45,142 nt of DNA, from contig NZ_JADEWN010000052.1 of the NCBI RefSeq assembly GCF_015207655.1, positions 1-45,142 on the forward strand. Reading direction: 5' to 3'. A model generated the notes under the pieces. It searched no databases. It was not told the DNA's origin and saw only the letters and a list, made by a program, of their open reading frames with translations. This stretch comes from Gloeocapsopsis crepidinum LEGE 06123 (GTDB lineage Bacteria > Cyanobacteriota > Cyanobacteriia > Cyanobacteriales > Chroococcidiopsidaceae). This document shows, piece after piece, positions 7,857-17,263 of this stretch (its first letter is position 1; every line of letters starts with the position of its first letter). The position numbers and the translations under genes were made by a program.

Positions 7857-9131
7857 ATGGCGTTGTTGGAATTCTTTTTGGGGCTAGCTGTAGGACTTGG
7901 AATTTGGTGTTGGCAATATACCCGATTCCAAAAAAGGTTGCAGCAAGTATTGCGCAGGCTTCCTGCTGAAGCTACAGAAATTTCCCTACCTTCCATCAAT
8001 TTGTTACAGCGGGCAATTGTCAAACAAAAAGAATATAGCACTCAGCTACAAGCAAAAATTGACTTGTGTGAATACCTCTTAGAAGTTGCACCCGTAGGTT
8101 ATCTACAAGTAGATGAAGAAAATCAACTTTTGTGTTGTAACATTCAAGCACAGCAATTATTAAATATACAAAGGTGGAAAGTTGGACAAGCTAGGCTACT
8201 TTTAGAGCTTGTACGTTCTTATGAACTAGATCATCTCATTGAGCAAACACGCGATCGCCAACAACCACAAGCAATAGAATGGGTGTTTCATCCAACTTTT
8301 ACTAATGCTGTTTCGCTTGGAGAATCTCAACCGCGTACTTTGCAAGCCTACAGCTATCCTTTACCTGAAGGAAAAGTTAGTGTATTTATTGAAAATCGTC
8401 AACCGTTGGTAGATTTAGCAGCTTCCCGCGATCGCACACTTTCCGATTTAGCCCACGAATTAAAAACGCCACTAACCTCAATTCGTCTCATTGCTGAAAC
8501 TTTAGAGCAACAGTTACAACCACCACTCCAACGCTGGGCTGAACGCATTCTCCCTGAAATTGATCGCTTAATTAACTTAGTGCAAGGCTGGCTAGAACTC
8601 AATCAACTTGAAAATAACAGTAAATTAAATCGCCAAAGTGTGGAACTGCGATCGCTAATGAGCACTGTGTGGGAAACCCTCGAACCTTTGTCCCGAAACA
8701 AAAAGATGCAATTAAGCTATTCTGGACTCGAAGCCGTATGGCTTAAAGCCGATGAATCGCGACTTTATCGCCTGTTTCTGAATTTATTTGATAACAGCAT
8801 CAAATATAGTCCTCCCGAAGGAAAAATTGAAGTCAAACTCAGTCTAATCCCAGTAGATCAAGTACAAATTGATATCATTGATTCTGGTTCAGGCTTTCCT
8901 AGCGCTGATTTACCTTATGTGTTCGATCGACTTTACCGAGGAGATCCCTCACGCACTCGACAACCGTTAACTCATCCCAATTGTCCTATCAGTGCAGGCT
9001 GCGGTTTGGGTTTAGCGATCGCGCGACAAATTGTTTTAGCTCACGGCGGCACAATAAAAGCAATGAATCATCCCCAAAGTGGTGGTGCTTGGTTACAAGT
9101 TGTGCTTCCAGAGGTATTAGCGAATCCTTAA
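7857..9131 (+). CDS. sphS: Phosphate-sensing histidine kinase
   Basis: A 424-aa kinase. One N-terminal hydrophobic helix (LEFFLGLAVGLGIWCW) probably anchors it to the membrane. A PAS-like region follows (LLEVAPVGYLQVDEENQLLC at about residues 80-100), then the H-box DLAHELKTPLTSIRL with the phosphorylated His200, the N-box NLFDNSIKYSPPEGK, the G1 box DSGSGF and the G2 box GCGLGLAIA. This layout and its place between sphR and phoU identify SphS, the PhoR-like sensor of cyanobacteria. SphS senses phosphate indirectly through the Pst transporter and PhoU; pst genes are not in the window. Confidence 0.9.
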   Translation: MALLEFFLGLAVGLGIWCWQYTRFQKRLQQVLRRLPAEATEISLPSINLLQRAIVKQKEYSTQLQAKIDLCEYLLEVAPVGYLQVDEENQLLCCNIQAQQLLNIQRWKVGQARLLLELVRSYELDHLIEQTRDRQQPQAIEWVFHPTFTNAVSLGESQPRTLQAYSYPLPEGKVSVFIENRQPLVDLAASRDRTLSDLAHELKTPLTSIRLIAETLEQQLQPPLQRWAERILPEIDRLINLVQGWLELNQLENNSKLNRQSVELRSLMSTVWETLEPLSRNKKMQLSYSGLEAVWLKADESRLYRLFLNLFDNSIKYSPPEGKIEVKLSLIPVDQVQIDIIDSGSGFPSADLPYVFDRLYRGDPSRTRQPLTHPNCPISAGCGLGLAIARQIVLAHGGTIKAMNHPQSGGAWLQVVLPEVLANP

Positions 9132-9189
9132 AATTAGCACTAACATTGAGACAACAGTAACCAATCTCTTTGGTGCAAAATTGCGAAGC

Positions 9190-9849
9190 GTGAATATTAA
9201 TTATAATTCTGAGCGCCGCCATTTTGAACGTCGCCTCAAAAGCTTAGAGCGTGACGTTTTAAGGATGGGAGCTTTAGTCGAAAATTCCTTTAGGCTCAGT
9301 CATCAAGCGTTGTTTGCACGTGACTTAGAAGTAGCTAAACAACTACCTCTACTCGATAAACAAATCGATCGCTTCTACAAACAAATTGAGATAGAGTGTG
9401 CTACTCTACTCACCTCAGAATCACCAGTAGCACAAGATTTGCGCTTGTTAAGTGCGTTTATGCAACTCGTCCGCGACTTAGAACGCATTGGCGATTATGC
9501 AGAGGACTTAGCTGAAATAGCCATCAAACTTTTTCCCTATCCGCCTCATCGTTGTGTTCCTCAAATTGAGGAAATGTCTCATCACGCCCAAGCCATGCTA
9601 GCAACTAGCTTAGTTGCACTAGCCGATCTCGATGCTGATGCTGGAAAAACAGTCAAACGGCTCGATGATTTTGTCGATGATGCCTACCAAACACTCTACC
9701 AAACTTTGGCAACCGAGCGCGACATCAAAGGAGTAGTAGAACCAATCTTGCTTTTAGCACTTGTTATCCGCCACATAGAACGAATGGCAGATCACGCAAC
9801 AAATATTGGTCAAAGAGTAGCATACATCGTCACAGGACACAGAGCCTAA
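9190..9849 (+). CDS. phoU: Phosphate signalling regulator PhoU (SphU)
   Basis: A protein of about 219 aa with two PhoU helical bundles. Each carries the metal-binding E/DxxxD pattern: FMQLVRDLERIGDYAEDLAE in the first half, and LLALVIRHIERMADHATNIG in the second. PhoU holds the SphS/PhoR kinase in its off state when phosphate is plentiful. No ATG exists at the N-terminus. I chose the GTG at 9190; a TTG at 9181 would add three residues. It lies 50 bp after sphS, consistent with co-transcription. A 570-bp spacer follows. Confidence 0.9.
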   Translation: MNINYNSERRHFERRLKSLERDVLRMGALVENSFRLSHQALFARDLEVAKQLPLLDKQIDRFYKQIEIECATLLTSESPVAQDLRLLSAFMQLVRDLERIGDYAEDLAEIAIKLFPYPPHRCVPQIEEMSHHAQAMLATSLVALADLDADAGKTVKRLDDFVDDAYQTLYQTLATERDIKGVVEPILLLALVIRHIERMADHATNIGQRVAYIVTGHRA

Positions 9850-10417
9850 TCTTAACTATCTCACTCTACAAGCTTCACAGATAGAAAGTAGGTTAATACT
9901 CAATGTGGGATGCCTACCTAGGGCAAACAAGTATGAAGTTGAGGCACAAGAGAATAAGATTATTTTTTTGTACAAAGAGTTTGTCGTCATCTTTTTCTCC
10001 TATATCCTTGATTTACTCAAACTAATTCGCCGAAACTATTACTAAATATGTTGTGTGCTGTATACAACAACACAATCTTTAACAAAGGCTTACCTGTTCT
10101 TAAACTTATAGCTTTACTATTAGTATTAAACTCACAATAAAAACTCCAGGACACTTTCTTTTAAAATTGCACTTAAGCTGAATATAATGAAACGCGAGTG
10201 CTACATATTATATGTTGATTTGCACCATTGCAGGAGTGGTAATTTTCCCTGTGAATGGGAGACATAGAACTAAGTTTCATTGACATAATATCTAGAAAGA
10301 ATCATCTGTTATTTTCTAAATTTGCAGCCAATCAAATGCAGAGTTTATTCTCAAACAAGTGAAAAGTAATAGATACAAAAAATAACCACACTAACAACAA
10401 AAACAACGGTTATATCC
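9850..10417. other. 568-bp AT-rich spacer between phoU and a Crp-family gene
   Basis: No open frame worth calling. It contains the PHO-box-like direct repeats at 10078-10107, a partial inverted repeat ttgtgtgctgtatacaacaa around 10050-10070, and a ttgacataat sequence near 10279-10288. A small RNA or long leader is possible but nothing diagnostic is visible. Confidence 0.4.
10078..10107 (+). promoter_or_regulatory. Possible PHO box (three 8-bp direct repeats)
   Basis: TTTAACAA, CTTACCTG and TTAAACTT follow each other at exact 11-bp spacing. Against the cyanobacterial SphR unit yTTAAyyw they score 7, 6 and 7 of 8. The location just after phoU is suggestive, but the next start codon is about 310 bp away, so the target is unclear. 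Confidence 0.3.
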
Positions 10418-10984
10418 ATGACTATCTCCGCTCCAAACCCACCACTCCCCTCGCCACTGAGCCAGCGGATATTTAGCCGCAAAGAGCTTATTCCACCCCG
10501 CCAAGACCTTTTGTGGAAAATAGAACGCGGAGCCGTACGTACCTTTACCTGGAGCGAACAAGGCACACTCATAACATTAGGATACTGGGGCGCAGATGAT
10601 GTCGTAGGCTACCCATTATCGCGGGTAAATCCATACCAGATAGAGTGCCTAACAAGTGTGGAAATGAGTCTTTTGCCAGCAGGCTTATGGCATCAAGCAG
10701 TAGATTCTATGTTACTTCACATCCAGCAATCTGAAGAGCTTCTGAGTATCGTACATCGAAAACCAGTTTCTATGAGACTGTGGCACTTTTTGATCTGGCT
10801 CTCTGAGAAATTTGGTCGAGAAGTAGAGCAAGGTCGGTTAATTGATTTAGCTATTACTCACCAGGAAATGGCAGAAGTCATTAACACAACAAGAGTTTCA
10901 GTCACTCGATTGTTACAGCACTTTGAAGAGGAAGGAATGTTACTTCGTCATCAAAGACGCATAATTTTATGTTTAGTCAAATAG
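10418..10984 (+). CDS. Crp/Fnr-family transcriptional regulator (copy 2)
   Basis: A 188-aa paralogue of the protein at 3618-4184, of identical length. It shares IERGAVRTFTWSEQGTLITL, LGYWGADDVVG, NPYQIECLTSVE and the winged helix ITHQEMAEVINTTRVSVTRL at about residues 147-167. The N-terminal beta-roll is short and the ligand unknown. It is monocistronic, with a large upstream spacer and a 250-bp gap before the porin gene. A role in controlling the porin is conceivable from position only. Confidence 0.85.
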   Translation: MTISAPNPPLPSPLSQRIFSRKELIPPRQDLLWKIERGAVRTFTWSEQGTLITLGYWGADDVVGYPLSRVNPYQIECLTSVEMSLLPAGLWHQAVDSMLLHIQQSEELLSIVHRKPVSMRLWHFLIWLSEKFGREVEQGRLIDLAITHQEMAEVINTTRVSVTRLLQHFEEEGMLLRHQRRIILCLVK

Positions 10985-11234
10985 CACTTTTGTAACCTCA
11001 ACAAACCTGTTATTCTATATCTTTAAACAGAAGCGAAGAATGTCCAATGTTTACCAGTGTACTCTGGGCAACAAACACTTGCTTTTGAAAGGTGATCGCT
11101 CTAAAGATCTCATAAAAATCCGAAATATTACTATTGATTTTTTAGCGAGATCAGCTTGTATAATTTTAGTGTTGACAGCAGATATACCTAAAATCTGAAA
11201 TCTGTTCATAACATCGGTGTGAGTGAGATAAACA

Positions 11235-12893
11235 ATGACAAAATTTTTCTGGAATGCTTTGAGGCTCAGTCCAGTCATTTTAGGAGCAACCTTGCTTCTA
11301 GGCAACCGCGTTCAAGCTACTGAAGCTCCAGTAGTAGATGTAGTTGTTCCGACTGCAACCGCTGACCAAGCTGCGGCTGTAGAACCAGCCCCTCAAATTG
11401 TTACAAGCCAAGCTCCAACCTTAGTTAGTCAAGTTCCGGCAAATTCCCTAGCTCAGGTAACATCAGTATCTCAGTTATCTGACGTCCAGCCAACAGATTG
11501 GGCATTTCAAGCTTTGCAATCTTTAGTTGAACGCTACGGTTGTATTGCTGGTTATCCTGATGGAACCTATCGCGGTAATCGTGCCTTGACCCGCTACGAA
11601 TTTGCAGCTGGTTTGAATGCGTGTTTAGACCGTGTAAACGAGCTAATTGCAACAGCCACAGCAGATCAAGTTACAAGAGAAGACTTAGCTACTCTTCAAC
11701 GTTTACAAGAAGAATTTGCAGCAGAAATTGCTACACTACGCGGTCGAGTTGATGCCTTAGAAGCGCAAACCGCAGAACTTGAAGCAAATCAGTTCTCGAC
11801 AACAACCGTCCTCAATGGTGAAGTCGTCTTCGGTGTAGCAGATGTATTTAGTGATGAAGCTGTAGGTGGAGAAGACCTAGAGTACAACACCATCGCTGCT
11901 GCTCGCGCGCGTTTAAACTTTGATGCGAGCTTCAGCGGTGAAGATCGCTTAAGAGTTCGTCTACAAGCTGGGAATATCGACAATAACAGCGATGAGACGG
12001 GTACTGCAATGACCCGCTTAGGCTTTGAGACAGATACTGATAACGACATCGTACTTGATGACTTCTACTACCGTTTCCCAGTTGGCGATGCAGTTTTAGT
12101 CCAAGTTGACTTCGCGAATGTTGAATTTAACGATAACGTCTTCACCTTCAACCCAGCGTTTGAAAGCAGTGGTCGTGGTGCAATATCTCGTTATGGTCGA
12201 TTCAGCCCTATCTATCGTCAAGCCGAAGGTGGTGCTGGCTTAACAGTAACGCTGAACCCAGAAGGCCCCCTAACCGTATCGGGAGCTTTCCTCGCACCTA
12301 ATGCCGAAGGTCCTGGCACAGGTGTGGGACTCTTTAACGGTGCTTACGGCGCTCTAGGTCAACTTTCCTACCGCCTTAGCGATGCTTTCAGTATCGGTGC
12401 TACCTATGCACGTACTTATCAAAATACAGAAAGCGGTATCAATCTGTTTGGCTCTACAGGTAGCGCTAATGCCAACCAACCTTTTGGCGAAGTTGCTACG
12501 GAAGCAAACCACTATGGCGTGCAGGCTAGCTTACAACTTGGTACTACCTTAAACCTCTCAGGTTGGGCAGGTTATTCAACTGCTGATGCGTTAGCTGGTC
12601 CTAATGCGGGTGCTGATGCTGATATGTTCTACTGGGCAGCTGGACTAGCAGTACAAGACTTTGGTAGAGAAGGCAGTCAGTTGGGTGTTATCTTTGGTCA
12701 GCCACCTAAGGTTACAGACAGTGCTCTTGTTGAAGATCCAGATACTTCCTACCACTTGGAAGGATTGTATCGTCTACAACTTACTGATAACGTTGCTATC
12801 ACTCCTGGTGTTTTAGTCATCTTTAATCCAGAGCATAACAACGATAACGACACAATTTATGTCGGAACTCTTCGTACTACTTTCTCCTTCTAA
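11235..12893 (+). CDS. SLH-domain outer-membrane porin (SomA/OprB type)
   Basis: A 552-aa cyanobacterial porin. A signal peptide (LSPVILGATLLLGNRVQA, cleavage near residue 28) is followed by an Ala/Val/Pro-rich linker. One SLH domain occupies about residues 77-130 (LSDVQPTDWAFQALQSLVER, then GYPDGTYRGNRALTRYEFAA). A coiled coil follows at about 145-185 (LRGRVDALEAQTAELEA), then an OprB-like beta-barrel ending in aromatic FSF. The SLH domain binds pyruvylated peptidoglycan-linked polysaccharide, and the barrel passes ions, including inorganic iron in some homologues. Codon choice is biased like a highly expressed gene. A strong terminator follows. TTGACA at 11172-11177 might belong to its promoter, but no well-spaced -10 was found. 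Confidence 0.92.
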   Translation: MTKFFWNALRLSPVILGATLLLGNRVQATEAPVVDVVVPTATADQAAAVEPAPQIVTSQAPTLVSQVPANSLAQVTSVSQLSDVQPTDWAFQALQSLVERYGCIAGYPDGTYRGNRALTRYEFAAGLNACLDRVNELIATATADQVTREDLATLQRLQEEFAAEIATLRGRVDALEAQTAELEANQFSTTTVLNGEVVFGVADVFSDEAVGGEDLEYNTIAAARARLNFDASFSGEDRLRVRLQAGNIDNNSDETGTAMTRLGFETDTDNDIVLDDFYYRFPVGDAVLVQVDFANVEFNDNVFTFNPAFESSGRGAISRYGRFSPIYRQAEGGAGLTVTLNPEGPLTVSGAFLAPNAEGPGTGVGLFNGAYGALGQLSYRLSDAFSIGATYARTYQNTESGINLFGSTGSANANQPFGEVATEANHYGVQASLQLGTTLNLSGWAGYSTADALAGPNAGADADMFYWAAGLAVQDFGREGSQLGVIFGQPPKVTDSALVEDPDTSYHLEGLYRLQLTDNVAITPGVLVIFNPEHNNDNDTIYVGTLRTTFSF

Positions 12894-12921
12894 AAGGATG
12901 ATTAGTATTACATAACTGATG

Positions 12922-12950
12922 TTGGGGCGATCTTTGTGCGATCGCCCCAA
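12922..12950 (+). terminator. Rho-independent terminator of the porin gene
   Basis: Perfect 11-bp arms TTGGGGCGATC and GATCGCCCCAA surround a 7-nt loop, followed by TTATTTTTTA. It lies 29 bp after the porin stop. A HIP1 core is built into the stem. Confidence 0.9.
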
Positions 12951-12962
12951 TTATTTTTTAGG

Positions 12963-13217
12963 TTACGTTGACAGTTCAGATGAAGAGAACTCCGAAGGCG
13001 GGCGATCGCTACTCCAAGCCCACCACACACAACCGCAACGACATTGATAAAATTCTTGCCACTTGCGGCGATAATTATCTGTCATTACAGGCGATCGCCG
13101 ATTCAGCCAAACATTTTCCGCTTCTCGACTCGAAGCACGACAAGTAGGACAACAAAACTCATAAGCGTGAATTGCCTTATTAGTCCATTCGGGAGGAACA
13201 GGAGCAAATGCATCCAT
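12963..13217 (-). CDS. Small cysteine-rich, zinc-ribbon-like protein
   Basis: An 84-aa protein with two cysteine clusters: CCPTCR at residues 22-27, and CRCGC near residue 60. The spacing fits a zinc ribbon. The flanks (NVWLNRRSPV, WQEFYQCRCGCVWWAW) look like a conserved cyanobacterial family without a named function. The gene is convergent with the porin and its stop lies just past the porin terminator. DNA or protein binding is possible; no function is assigned. Confidence 0.65.
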   Translation of the reverse strand: MDAFAPVPPEWTNKAIHAYEFCCPTCRASSREAENVWLNRRSPVMTDNYRRKWQEFYQCRCGCVWWAWSSDRPPSEFSSSELST

Positions 13218-13422
13218 GCAGGAATCCTTATTTCAACTGCTTCTTACTATTATCTGTTTAAACACAGAGTAATAATGTATATCAGGTGGAATTAAAGAGA
13301 GCGACCAAACTAAATATCAGATGTAGGTGCTCAATTGGCGTGTAATCTATAAATATGCTTACTTACATTAAGTCAGTTGTTAGTTTTTATTGCGATCGTA
13401 TTGTTGCGCTGAACTAAAGTCA

Positions 13423-14025
13423 ATGGAGCCAGCTATTGAAATTCGCCGCCTCGTAGAAATCATGCCAGCTTCTGGTCGCATGATGACTAAAATTGTGAAT
13501 AAACCAGAGCAAGCAGCAGTAATTGATAGCTCGTTTCCCCTACCTTGGAACCAGCAGCGTTTAATATATATCAATTTTGACTTGTGGCGTCGTCTTTCGC
13601 AGCCACAAAGAGATCTGCTGCTGTTACGAACTGTATCTTGGCTTCTCCAAGTCAAGTGGTTAAAGCCAGACATTTATCAAGGTGTTGTCATTGCAGGACT
13701 AATAGGCGCAACAATTGAATTAGTACAGCAAGATGCTGTCGGAGTTTTAGTTGCAGGAGGTTTGAGTGCGATCGCACTTAATCGCATCTGGCGCAACAAT
13801 CGCAGTACGCAATTAGAAGTTGAAGCAGACGAAGCCGCTATTCAAATTGCCCAAAGACGCAGCTACATTGAAGCTGAAGCAGCAGAACATTTGTTAACTG
13901 CAATAGAAGCCGTCGCCAAACTTGAAAAACGTCCTAGCTTAACTTTTATCGAACTCATCCGTTGTCAAAATTTACGAGCGATCGCAGGTTTATCCTCTGT
14001 GAGTATTCCAGAAGTACTTAAGTAG
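13423..14025 (+). CDS. DUF3318 family protein
   Basis: A 200-aa protein starting at the ATG MEPAIEIRRLVEIMPASGRM. It resembles the cyanobacterial DUF3318 family: a basic N-terminal segment, INFDLWRRLSQPQRDLLLLR, a hydrophobic middle with one or two possible membrane helices (GVVIAGLIGATIELVQ, VGVLVAGGLSAIAL), and an acidic helical C-terminus. QRDLLLLRTVSWL is loosely like an active-site helix of metallopeptidase-related proteins, but no HExxH is present. The longer frame from a TTG at 13390 is unlikely. Function unknown. Confidence 0.75.
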   Translation: MEPAIEIRRLVEIMPASGRMMTKIVNKPEQAAVIDSSFPLPWNQQRLIYINFDLWRRLSQPQRDLLLLRTVSWLLQVKWLKPDIYQGVVIAGLIGATIELVQQDAVGVLVAGGLSAIALNRIWRNNRSTQLEVEADEAAIQIAQRRSYIEAEAAEHLLTAIEAVAKLEKRPSLTFIELIRCQNLRAIAGLSSVSIPEVLK

Positions 14026-14032
14026 AAACAAA

Positions 14033-14070
14033 GAGTTTTGAATTTTCTTAACTCAACACTTCACGACTCT
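14033..14070. repeat. Dispersed spacer repeat copy
   Basis: A gagttttgaatt block is followed by ctcaacacttcacgactct, 19 nt identical to 7738-7756. It fills the gap between the convergent DUF3318 and GT39 genes and ends two bases before the GT39 stop. The arms aagagt and actctt could close a hairpin. Confidence 0.6.
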
Positions 14071-14071
14071 C

Positions 14072-15742
14072 TTAATAGCAGCGATATAGCTGGTAGTTGT
14101 AACCATTAACGTATGGCAAAGCTTGAGGTTCAGCAATACAGCTATCTACTTTCACTGGCGCATGAAAATTGATCAACCACAAGTCTAGAGGTCGGGGAAA
14201 ATTATTTAAAGTTTGTTGTAAAGTTGCAGGGGCTTCATTTGTTTCACTCGCTAACAGGAATCGCGGCGTATTAACTCCAGCAAGTTTAAATTCTCTACCT
14301 ATACCCATCATTTCGCCAATTTGCACATGAGTTTTATGAGTTGTAGCAATCAACATTGGTGAGTGCAATGTATTGTTTTGAATAATTTCTACCATCAAGT
14401 CAGGGCGGTAGTATTTTTGATAACCTAAATTACAAACTACTGTGATCGCGCTGAGTAATCCCATTAGCCAAATTAAGGCAACAACACGTTTTCCTTGTTG
14501 ATGAGGAGTCTGCCAACAAACTGCAAGACTTGCTCCCACTAAAATCATAACTGCAGGAAAATAGACAAAGTTATAGCGCGCGCCACGAGTGAGATCAATA
14601 CCAAAAACATAAGTAAAGAAAAAGAACAATGCGATCGCACTACACGTAATTCCCACAAAAACCCAAGTCATTAAGCGTGTTTTAGGTTGCGTGAGCTTTA
14701 CTTTGATACCACGATACAACTGAGGCAGTGCCCACAAAAAGAAAATCAGCATGACAAAACCAGAAGCAATCACAATCGGTAGTTGTGGGGCTTCTACTGG
14801 TAGTAAAGATATCATTGTCAGCCAAGCAGCCAGAGCTTGAAAAATTGGGTTAAGTAATGCTAATAATCCATTCGTGCCGTTTTGAATCCAATCGGTGAGA
14901 TCGCTGCCATAATTGTTTTGGAAAAACACAGGTACCCACACTAAGCCACCGAGAAATGTTCCTACCGCAACCATCAAAATTTGCCACCAAAAACCAGACC
15001 TAGGGTATTCAGTGCGAGATGTATAATGACGCAACCACAACACACATAGAACAGCGGCTTCAGCACCAAGAGTCAACACAAAAAAATAGTGCGTTGCGAT
15101 CCCTATGAAATTTGCAGCAATCCAAACAACAACTAACCAGACCGGAATTGGTTTACGGTACTCAAGACGTCGAATTGCAACAACCAAACAACCAAAGGAA
15201 GCAATAACCCATAGAATTGCCAGCGTGTAATGTCGGGCTTCTTGCGCTAAAAATATTCCATAAGGCGAAACCGCCATCATTGCTGCCGATAAATGACCGA
15301 TTAAACGAGAACGAAAAGTCAGCCAACCCAACCCATAAATTGCAGGAACCGATGCTGCACCAAGTAATGCCGGAAGAGATCGGGCTGTCCATACCGAAAC
15401 TAAGTCAGTTGAGTGTGGCGACCAAAAATTCATCCATAAATGAGCTACCACAAAGTACAGTGGTGGATGATTGCTTTCTGTCACCAAGTTTTGAATAACT
15501 TGTACAACTCCACGATCTGGATTATGTTGCAACGGTTGCAGTAGTGTATCAAGCGCGATCGCCTGATTTAACGGAACGCCAAGAAAACTATTGCCCAAGC
15601 TAAAGACTAACGTTGAGAATTCATCTGTCCAAGGTGGTTTACTTGCTAGTAGCATTAACCGCAAACCAACAGCGATCGCAGTCCATACCAACAGCAGCAA
15701 TATATCTTGATATTTAGTCTTTGGATTGAGTTTTAAATTCAT
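14072..15742 (-). CDS. GT39-type membrane glycosyltransferase
   Basis: A 556-aa polytopic protein of the ArnT/PMT (GT39) superfamily, which moves sugars from polyprenyl-phosphate donors to lipids or proteins at the outer face of the inner membrane. The first loop carries the catalytic acidic motif WTDEFST at about residue 38, then [17 protein letters not shown], as in this clan. At least ten hydrophobic helices follow. A short soluble tail ends with two Cys ([22 protein letters not shown]). Start: ATG at 15742. Acceptor and sugar cannot be told. It is divergent from cofH. Confidence 0.82.
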   Translation of the reverse strand: MNLKLNPKTKYQDILLLLVWTAIAVGLRLMLLASKPPWTDEFSTLVFSLGNSFLGVPLNQAIALDTLLQPLQHNPDRGVVQVIQNLVTESNHPPLYFVVAHLWMNFWSPHSTDLVSVWTARSLPALLGAASVPAIYGLGWLTFRSRLIGHLSAAMMAVSPYGIFLAQEARHYTLAILWVIASFGCLVVAIRRLEYRKPIPVWLVVVWIAANFIGIATHYFFVLTLGAEAAVLCVLWLRHYTSRTEYPRSGFWWQILMVAVGTFLGGLVWVPVFFQNNYGSDLTDWIQNGTNGLLALLNPIFQALAAWLTMISLLPVEAPQLPIVIASGFVMLIFFLWALPQLYRGIKVKLTQPKTRLMTWVFVGITCSAIALFFFFTYVFGIDLTRGARYNFVYFPAVMILVGASLAVCWQTPHQQGKRVVALIWLMGLLSAITVVCNLGYQKYYRPDLMVEIIQNNTLHSPMLIATTHKTHVQIGEMMGIGREFKLAGVNTPRFLLASETNEAPATLQQTLNNFPRPLDLWLINFHAPVKVDSCIAEPQALPYVNGYNYQLYRCY

Positions 15743-15781
15743 AACTCATAGATTTTTCACTATCTGTATGTGTAAATGTGG

Positions 15782-15802
15782 GGCAGGCATCCGATGCCTG
15801 CC
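15782..15802. repeat. Perfect short hairpin repeat
   Basis: GGCAGGCAT and ATGCCTGCC flank CCG, a perfect 9-bp stem. It is related to the hairpin at 828-848. It lies between the divergent GT39 and cofH starts, inside an in-frame extension of cofH that I regard as untranslated. Confidence 0.65.
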
Positions 15803-15884
15803 TTCTTGTTTCATTTGCCTGCTCTGCCCTCTTGCTTCATTTACTGACACAATTGAGAAAGTGCACTTAATTATCCAATGCTCT

Positions 15885-17048
15885 GTGACTACTAAAGCTG
15901 TTGAAAAGATTCTTGAGCGTGCCTTAACCGGATACGAGCTATCCTCCCAAGAGGGAGTAATATTGTTACAGCAGACCGATATCGAAGCGATCGCAGCAAT
16001 TCAGGATACAGCCGATCAACTCCGCCGCTTGCAAGCAGGTGATACTGTAACATATGTCATCAATCGTAATATTAACTTTACTAATATTTGCGAACAGCAC
16101 TGTAGTTTCTGTGCATTTCGGCGCGATGCTGGTGAAGAAGAAGCTTACTGGCTAAACTGGGCACAAATTCTTGAAAAAACGAGTGATGCGGTACAGCGCG
16201 GTGCAACAGAAATTTGTATGCAAGGAGGATTAAACCCGCAAGCGAAAATTAGCGGACGCTCTCTGCCATATTACCTGGAATTAGTAAAAATCATCAAAGC
16301 ACAATTCCCTCAATTGCACTTACATGCATTTTCTCCCCAAGAAGTAGAATTTATCGCAAGAAAAGATGATATTAGCTATGCCTCAGTCATTGCTGCTTTA
16401 CGCGATGCCGGAGTCGGTTCAATGCCAGGAACCGCTGCTGAAATCTTAGACGATCGAGTCAGGCGGATTTTGTGTCCTGAAAAAATTAACACAGCCACTT
16501 GGCTAGAAATTGTCAGTACAGCCCATCAATTAGGCGTACCAACAACTAGTACAATGCTTTCTGGACACATTGAAACACCACAACAGCAGATCTATCACCT
16601 GCAACAATTGCGATCGCTACAACAAACCGCATACGATAGAAATTACCCCGCCACCATAACTGAATTCATTTTGCTACCATTTGTCGGTCAAGAAGCTCCC
16701 AAACCTCTACGCCGTAAAGTTGGTAGAGATCAACCAGTACTTGCTGATGCACTATTACTGACAGCAGTAGCACGGATCTTTTTAGGACAGGCAATATCTA
16801 ACCATCAACCAAGCTGGGTCAAACTAGGGCTAACAGGGGCAATAGAAGCTTTAAAGTGGGGTTGCAACGATATTGGCGGTACTTTAATGGAAGAACACAT
16901 TACCACAATGGCAGGTGCGATCGGTGGTACGTGTATGGAAGTAGAAACTCTACATACCGCAATTAGTTCCGTCAAAAGACCCCATGCACAACGCGATACT
17001 CTCTACTACCTTCTAAAAAAAGATGAAAAGCAAGCAGTTAGTGGCTAG
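15885..17048 (+). CDS. cofH: FO synthase subunit 2 (radical SAM)
   Basis: CofH with CofG makes 7,8-didemethyl-8-hydroxy-5-deazariboflavin (FO), the chromophore of F420 and of deazaflavin photolyases. The radical-SAM cluster motif is [10 protein letters not shown] (CxxxCxxC). Family blocks include [34 protein letters not shown] and GGTLMEEHI. The open frame extends upstream to 15726, but that part is Cys-rich, includes a spacer repeat and has no family match. The GTG at 15885 places the N-terminus ([14 protein letters not shown]) where homologues begin; a GTG at 15861 is the alternative. cofG is not in the window, as usual in cyanobacteria. Confidence 0.92.
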   Translation: MTTKAVEKILERALTGYELSSQEGVILLQQTDIEAIAAIQDTADQLRRLQAGDTVTYVINRNINFTNICEQHCSFCAFRRDAGEEEAYWLNWAQILEKTSDAVQRGATEICMQGGLNPQAKISGRSLPYYLELVKIIKAQFPQLHLHAFSPQEVEFIARKDDISYASVIAALRDAGVGSMPGTAAEILDDRVRRILCPEKINTATWLEIVSTAHQLGVPTTSTMLSGHIETPQQQIYHLQQLRSLQQTAYDRNYPATITEFILLPFVGQEAPKPLRRKVGRDQPVLADALLLTAVARIFLGQAISNHQPSWVKLGLTGAIEALKWGCNDIGGTLMEEHITTMAGAIGGTCMEVETLHTAISSVKRPHAQRDTLYYLLKKDEKQAVSG

Positions 17049-17195
17049 TTTTAAGTTTTGAGTTTTGAATTCTAAAGAGTAGTGACTAGTGACTAGTGGC
17101 TAGTGAAAGAGTTTTGAATTCTAAAGAATTTTCTTAATTCATAACTCATAACTCTCTTAAGCTCAACACTTCACTACTCAACACTCCCCCAGCTC
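17049..17195. repeat. Dispersed spacer repeat cluster downstream of cofH
   Basis: Contains gagttttgaattctaaa twice, tandem tagtgactagtgactagtgg units, and aattcataactcataactct, which can pair with gagttttgaatt. The end ctcaacacttcacta matches the repeats at 7639-7757 and 14033-14070. Probably mobile or amplifying non-coding repeats; it may double as a cofH terminator. Confidence 0.65.
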
Positions 17196-17263
17196 CAAAT
17201 ACATGATCCCCGCAGTACCAATCCGAGATAGGATGGACGTTAATTTCTGTCTTTTCTCACTTA

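Noticed and set aside
7960-9010. Numerous GCGATCGC octamers as possible operator arrays
   Set aside because: HIP1 is a genome-wide cyanobacterial motif, seen here in genes and spacers alike, with no special clustering.
11172-11200. TTGACA as porin promoter
   Set aside because: No -10 hexamer at 16-18 bp; nearest candidates are at 11 or 28 bp.
15726-15884. N-terminal extension of CofH rich in cysteine
   Set aside because: Contains a spacer hairpin repeat, has no family counterpart, and a GTG at 15885 gives the usual N-terminus.
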